Assembly (NCBI GenBank): GCA_964646885.1
Contig: CAZYFM010000148.1
Location: forward strand, 1-7,561
Direction: 5' to 3'
Source of the DNA: SZUA-430 sp964646885
GTDB lineage: Bacteria; Pseudomonadota; Alphaproteobacteria; Micropepsales; Micropepsaceae
Length of the DNA: 7,561 nucleotides
Numbering within the stretch: the first letter of the stretch is position 1; each line of letters begins with the position of its first letter. The position numbers and the translations under genes were made by a program. Shown here piece by piece: positions 5,008 through 7,561 of this stretch. The notes beneath the pieces are model-generated. The model ran no database searches, was not told where the DNA came from, and was given only the letters and a program-made list of their open reading frames with translations.

Positions 5008-5615
5008 CAGACACCCACAAGCCGCAAGCCATGGAACCGAGCGGCGTGACGGGACGACTCTTCGCCTGCCTGATGGAACGCATGAATGAAAAGGCATATC
5101 GCTGGGTGACCGACAGGCTCGACAATTCGGCACCCCGTCGTCTGCACGAGATCGGATTTGGTACGGGGCGGTTCCTGGAGCTTGCGGCAACCCGCCTGCC
5201 CCTCACACGCGCGACAGGCGTCGATCCGTCGGAACTCATGGTGGCGCGCGCCAGGAAACGTCTCGCTCGAAGGCACCCGTCCCTGCAGGTCGACCTGAGG
5301 CAGGGAACCGACGCTTCGGACTTCTGGGCGGGCGAACCCATCGACGCATGCGTCGCGCTGCACTCTTTCCAGTTCTGGCAAAATCCGGACGAGACGTTAC
5401 GCCGCCTGCGCGACCGGCTGCATCAGAAAGGCCTCCTGGTCCTCGTCTTGCGGCGTCACGGACGGAACCCTCCAGCCTGGCTGCCAAATCCGGTCAGCCG
5501 GAGTGCGGAGGAAATCCCGGAAACGAGGCGGCTGCTGGAAAAAACGGGATTTTCGCTGGTGACGGACGAAGCACTTGATTCGGCCTCCTGGGGGCTGGTC
5601 ACCACACCACGCTAG
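5004..5615 (+). CDS. Class I SAM-dependent methyltransferase
   Basis: This 203-residue protein has a Rossmann-type SAM-binding core. Motif I is HEIGFGTGRF (48-57), the acidic residue ending strand 2 is Asp74 in GVDPSELMV (72-80), and a later strand follows in VALHSFQFWQNPDETLRRLRDRL (split across 117-139), typical of the small-molecule methyltransferase families. The substrate cannot be read from the sequence. The open frame extends back to 4701 inside the hydrolase gene, but ATG 5004 has GGGGGA (4990-4995) 8 nt upstream, begins an unbroken methyltransferase domain and overlaps the hydrolase stop by 4 nt. That overlap implies translational coupling and joint control by the MarR switch. No signal peptide is present, so it acts in the cytoplasm, unlike its exported partner. 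Confidence 0.82.
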   Translation: MTDTHKPQAMEPSGVTGRLFACLMERMNEKAYRWVTDRLDNSAPRRLHEIGFGTGRFLELAATRLPLTRATGVDPSELMVARARKRLARRHPSLQVDLRQGTDASDFWAGEPIDACVALHSFQFWQNPDETLRRLRDRLHQKGLLVLVLRRHGRNPPAWLPNPVSRSAEEIPETRRLLEKTGFSLVTDEALDSASWGLVTTPR

Positions 5616-5620
5616 CTTGG

Positions 5621-5649
5621 TTGCAACGCGGGAACGCCCTCCCTATAAG
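5621..5649 (+). promoter_or_regulatory. Predicted pyrF-trpF-trpB promoter, probably leaderless
   Basis: TTGCAA (5621-5626, 4 of 6 to the -35 consensus), exactly 17 bp, then TATAAG (5644-5649, 5 of 6 to the -10). A start 7-8 nt after the -10 falls on A5657, the A of the pyrF ATG, or one base before it. No Shine-Dalgarno lies between the -10 and the ATG. An 8-bp palindrome, GTTGCAAC (5620-5627), covers the -35. Confidence 0.65.
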
Positions 5650-5656
5650 CGCCCGC

Positions 5657-6367
5657 ATGACACCAGCATTCAAGAGCCCCGTTTACTGCGCCCTCGACAC
5701 CACCGACCTCGCTCAGGCGCTCGCCTGGGCCACGGCCATCAAGCCATGGGTCGGCGGCATCAAGCTTGGTCTTGAGTTCTTCAACGCGCACGGGCCCCAG
5801 GGCATCGAGAAGATGCGCGCGGTCGGATTGCCGGTCTTCGCCGACCTGAAGCTGCACGACATCCCGAACACGGTCGCCGGCGGCATTCGGGCCGTGCTGC
5901 CGCTCGGCGTGTCGATCGTGAATGTCCACGCCAGCGGCGGCGCCGCGATGATGCGCGCCGCAGCCGACGCGGCCGCGACCGCAGGCGCCAACCGGCCGAA
6001 GGTGATCGGCGTGACCGTGCTGACGAGCCTCGACGCCGGCGACCTCTCTGCTGCGGGCGTGAACAGCACCCCGGCCGAGCAGGTCCTGCGCCTGGCAAGT
6101 CTTGCAAAGTCCTCGGGTCTCGATGGCGTTGTCTGCAGCGCGCACGAGATCGAACCTCTGCGCAAGGCCTTGGGCCGCAACTTCATGCTGATCGTGCCCG
6201 GCATTCGCCCGGCAGGCGCGGATCTGGGCGACCAGAAGCGCGTGATGACGCCCAGCGAAGCCATCCAGCGCGGCGCCGACATTCTCGTGATCGGCCGCCC
6301 CATCACGGGAGCCGCCGACCCGGCCGCTGCCGCCCGCGCCATCCACGAAGACCTGGCGGCCGGATGA
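5657..6367 (+). CDS. pyrF: Orotidine 5'-phosphate decarboxylase
   Basis: This 236-residue TIM-barrel enzyme decarboxylates OMP to UMP, the last step of de novo pyrimidine synthesis, in the cytoplasm. The active-site set is intact: ALD (12-14) with Asp13, KLGLEFF (36-42) with Lys36, and FADLKLHDIPNT (61-72) holding Asp63, Lys65 and Asp68 of the catalytic D-x-K-x-x-D. The phosphate grippers PGIRP (181-185) and IGRPIT (212-217) are present. Length is normal for the bacterial family (about 230-245). The frame is open back to TTG 5621, but that region is promoter; ATG 5657 gives the family N-terminus. The stop overlaps the trpF start (ATGA), so the two are translationally coupled. Confidence 0.96.
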   Translation: MTPAFKSPVYCALDTTDLAQALAWATAIKPWVGGIKLGLEFFNAHGPQGIEKMRAVGLPVFADLKLHDIPNTVAGGIRAVLPLGVSIVNVHASGGAAMMRAAADAAATAGANRPKVIGVTVLTSLDAGDLSAAGVNSTPAEQVLRLASLAKSSGLDGVVCSAHEIEPLRKALGRNFMLIVPGIRPAGADLGDQKRVMTPSEAIQRGADILVIGRPITGAADPAAAARAIHEDLAAG

Positions 6368-7014
6368 AGGGCGCGATCAAGATCTGCGGCATCAGCACGG
6401 CCGAGACCTTTGATTGCGCCGCCGGCGCCGGCGCAAGCCATATCGGCTTTGCCTTCATCACGCGCAGCCCGCGCCACGTCACGCCCGCCACGGCGGCGAC
6501 ACTGTCCGCACGAAGCAGCACGTCCAGCGCCGTCGCGCTGGTGATGGATCCGACAGACGCCGAGATCGAAAACATCCTGTCGGCCTTTCGTCCCGCACTG
6601 ATCCAGCTCCATGGCGCAGAGACGCCCGAACGCGTGGCCGCCATTCGCGCCCGCTTCCGCCTGCCTGTCATGAAGGCAATCGGCATCGGCAGCGAGGCCG
6701 ACATTCGCCAGGCGCGAAGCTACGAAGATGCCGCCGACCTGCTGCTCTTCGACGCCGCACCGGCCGAACTCCCCGGCGGCAACGGGACCAGCTTCGACTG
6801 GTCCCTCGTGGCCGGCCAGAAATGGAAGCGCCCGTGGTTCCTGTCCGGAGGCCTCACGCCCGCAAATGTCGCCGACGCCATTTACCAAACGCGGCCCGAC
6901 GGCGTTGACGTATCGTCAGGCGTCGAAAGCACGCGCGGCGTAAAGGACTGCGCGCGCATCACCGCATTTATTTCAGGCGCGCAAACCGCTTTCAGTGGTA
7001 TCGCTGGCGCATAA
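6364..7014 (+). CDS. trpF: Phosphoribosylanthranilate isomerase
   Basis: This 216-residue TIM-barrel enzyme converts N-(5'-phosphoribosyl)anthranilate to CdRP, an Amadori rearrangement in tryptophan synthesis. The general base Cys8 lies in IKICGIS (5-11), and the general acid Asp130 lies in LLLFDA (126-131). Other marks are ALIQLHG (78-84), FLSGGLTPANV (159-169), and VDVSSGVES (181-189) followed by GVKD (192-195), all in the usual order. The length is typical for the monofunctional enzyme; it is not fused to trpC. Its ATG overlaps the pyrF stop by 4 nt, and there is only a weak ribosome site (GGCGG region), which fits coupling to pyrF translation. trpB follows after 14 nt. Confidence 0.96.
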   Translation: MKGAIKICGISTAETFDCAAGAGASHIGFAFITRSPRHVTPATAATLSARSSTSSAVALVMDPTDAEIENILSAFRPALIQLHGAETPERVAAIRARFRLPVMKAIGIGSEADIRQARSYEDAADLLLFDAAPAELPGGNGTSFDWSLVAGQKWKRPWFLSGGLTPANVADAIYQTRPDGVDVSSGVESTRGVKDCARITAFISGAQTAFSGIAGA

Positions 7015-7028
7015 CTCTGGCAGAACGA

Positions 7029-7561
7029 ATGAGCACGACAGGCAAGCTGAATTCATACAGGATCGGTCCCGACGAGAACGGACACTTCGGCCTTTTTGGC
7101 GGACGCTATGTCGCCGAAACGCTGATGCCGCTGATCCTCAGCCTCGAGAAGGCCTACGACGCGGCGAAGGCCGACCCGTCCTTCCAGGCCGAACTCGACA
7201 GCTTCCTGGAACACTATGTCGGCCGCCCCTCGCCGCTCTACTTCGCCGAGCGCCTGACAGCGTACTACGGCGGCCCGAAGATCTACTTCAAGCGTGACGA
7301 GCTCAACCACACCGGCGCGCACAAGATCAACAACTGCATGGGCCAGATCCTGCTCGCCCGCCGCATGGGCAAGAAGCGGATCATCGCCGAGACCGGCGCC
7401 GGCCAGCATGGCGTCGCGACCGCGACGGTCGCCGCGCGCTTTGGTCTGCCCTGCGTCGTCTACATGGGCGAAGAGGACATGAAGCGGCAGATGCCGAACG
7501 TGTTCCGCATGCGCCTGCTGGGCGCGGAAGTCGTGCCCGTCACGTCCGGCTCGAAGACGCT
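7029..7561 (+). CDS. trpB: Tryptophan synthase beta chain (5' part)
   Basis: The right window edge cuts the gene after 177 codons of an expected roughly 400. TrpB joins indole, channelled from TrpA, with serine to make tryptophan, using pyridoxal phosphate. The start MSTTGKLNSY leads into GHFGLFGGRYV (18-28). KRDELNHTGAHKINN (88-102) holds the cofactor lysine at Lys99, and AETGAGQHG (120-128) holds the catalytic Glu121. These match Salmonella Lys87 and Glu109 with a constant offset of 12, which supports the start choice. NHTGAHKIN is the TrpB1 (partnered) type. The stretch before the ATG lacks a good Shine-Dalgarno, so translation probably depends on readthrough from trpF. trpA is expected just downstream, outside the window. 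Confidence 0.96.
   Translation, partial: MSTTGKLNSYRIGPDENGHFGLFGGRYVAETLMPLILSLEKAYDAAKADPSFQAELDSFLEHYVGRPSPLYFAERLTAYYGGPKIYFKRDELNHTGAHKINNCMGQILLARRMGKKRIIAETGAGQHGVATATVAARFGLPCVVYMGEEDMKRQMPNVFRMRLLGAEVVPVTSGSKT

Noticed and set aside
5713..6888. 391-codon open frame on the minus strand opposite pyrF and trpF
   Set aside because: It spans two well-supported enzymes on the plus strand and is low-complexity in Ala, Arg and Gly; it is a GC-driven shadow.

Overview
The window reads as chromosomal DNA from a GC-rich alphaproteobacterium. The evidence is the strong G/C preference at third codon positions, the ihfB–lapA pair, and the pyrF–trpF–trpB order, which is a familiar arrangement in that class. 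I cannot place it below class level; a Caulobacterales/Hyphomonadaceae-like member is a guess. A run of 100 N at 1169-1268 is a scaffold gap, so adjacency of the left contig (1-1168) to the right contig (1269-7561) comes from the assembly and is not seen in sequence.

Left contig: the 5' end of a MOSC-domain gene on the minus strand (1-219) diverges from ihfB (511-798), which is followed by a LapA/DUF1049 membrane protein gene (833-1168). The 291-bp divergent spacer (220-510) has no convincing gene. It holds a perfect 14-bp palindrome, a 7+7 dyad, an AT-rich near-palindrome, and a strong Shine-Dalgarno sequence in front of an 11-codon TTG-initiated mini-ORF.

Right contig: a possibly structured leader precedes a 682-residue Tat-exported PhoD-type phosphatase/phosphodiesterase (1388-3436). 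Convergent to it is a MarR-family regulator (3462-3932, minus strand). The marR gene is divergent from a two-gene unit: an exported nucleoside hydrolase-family protein (4003-5007) and a class I SAM methyltransferase (5004-5615), joined by an ATGA overlap. The 70-bp marR/hydrolase spacer carries two 19-bp inverted repeats with the shared core GTCAA-N5-TTGAC. Their inner halves also form the -35 hexamers of two opposed promoters, which suggests one compact autoregulated switch. This is the most interesting part of the window.

The last part is a biosynthetic unit: pyrF (5657-6367, last step of UMP synthesis), trpF (6364-7014, third step from chorismate in Trp synthesis) and trpB (7029 to the window edge, last step of Trp synthesis). 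A well-formed promoter (TTGCAA-N17-TATAAG) lies so close to the pyrF ATG that the transcript is probably leaderless. Several starts are well upstream in the raw open frames (phoD, methyltransferase, pyrF) and were moved to the biologically sensible codon. No tRNA, rRNA, CRISPR, insertion sequence or rho-independent terminator was recognised.
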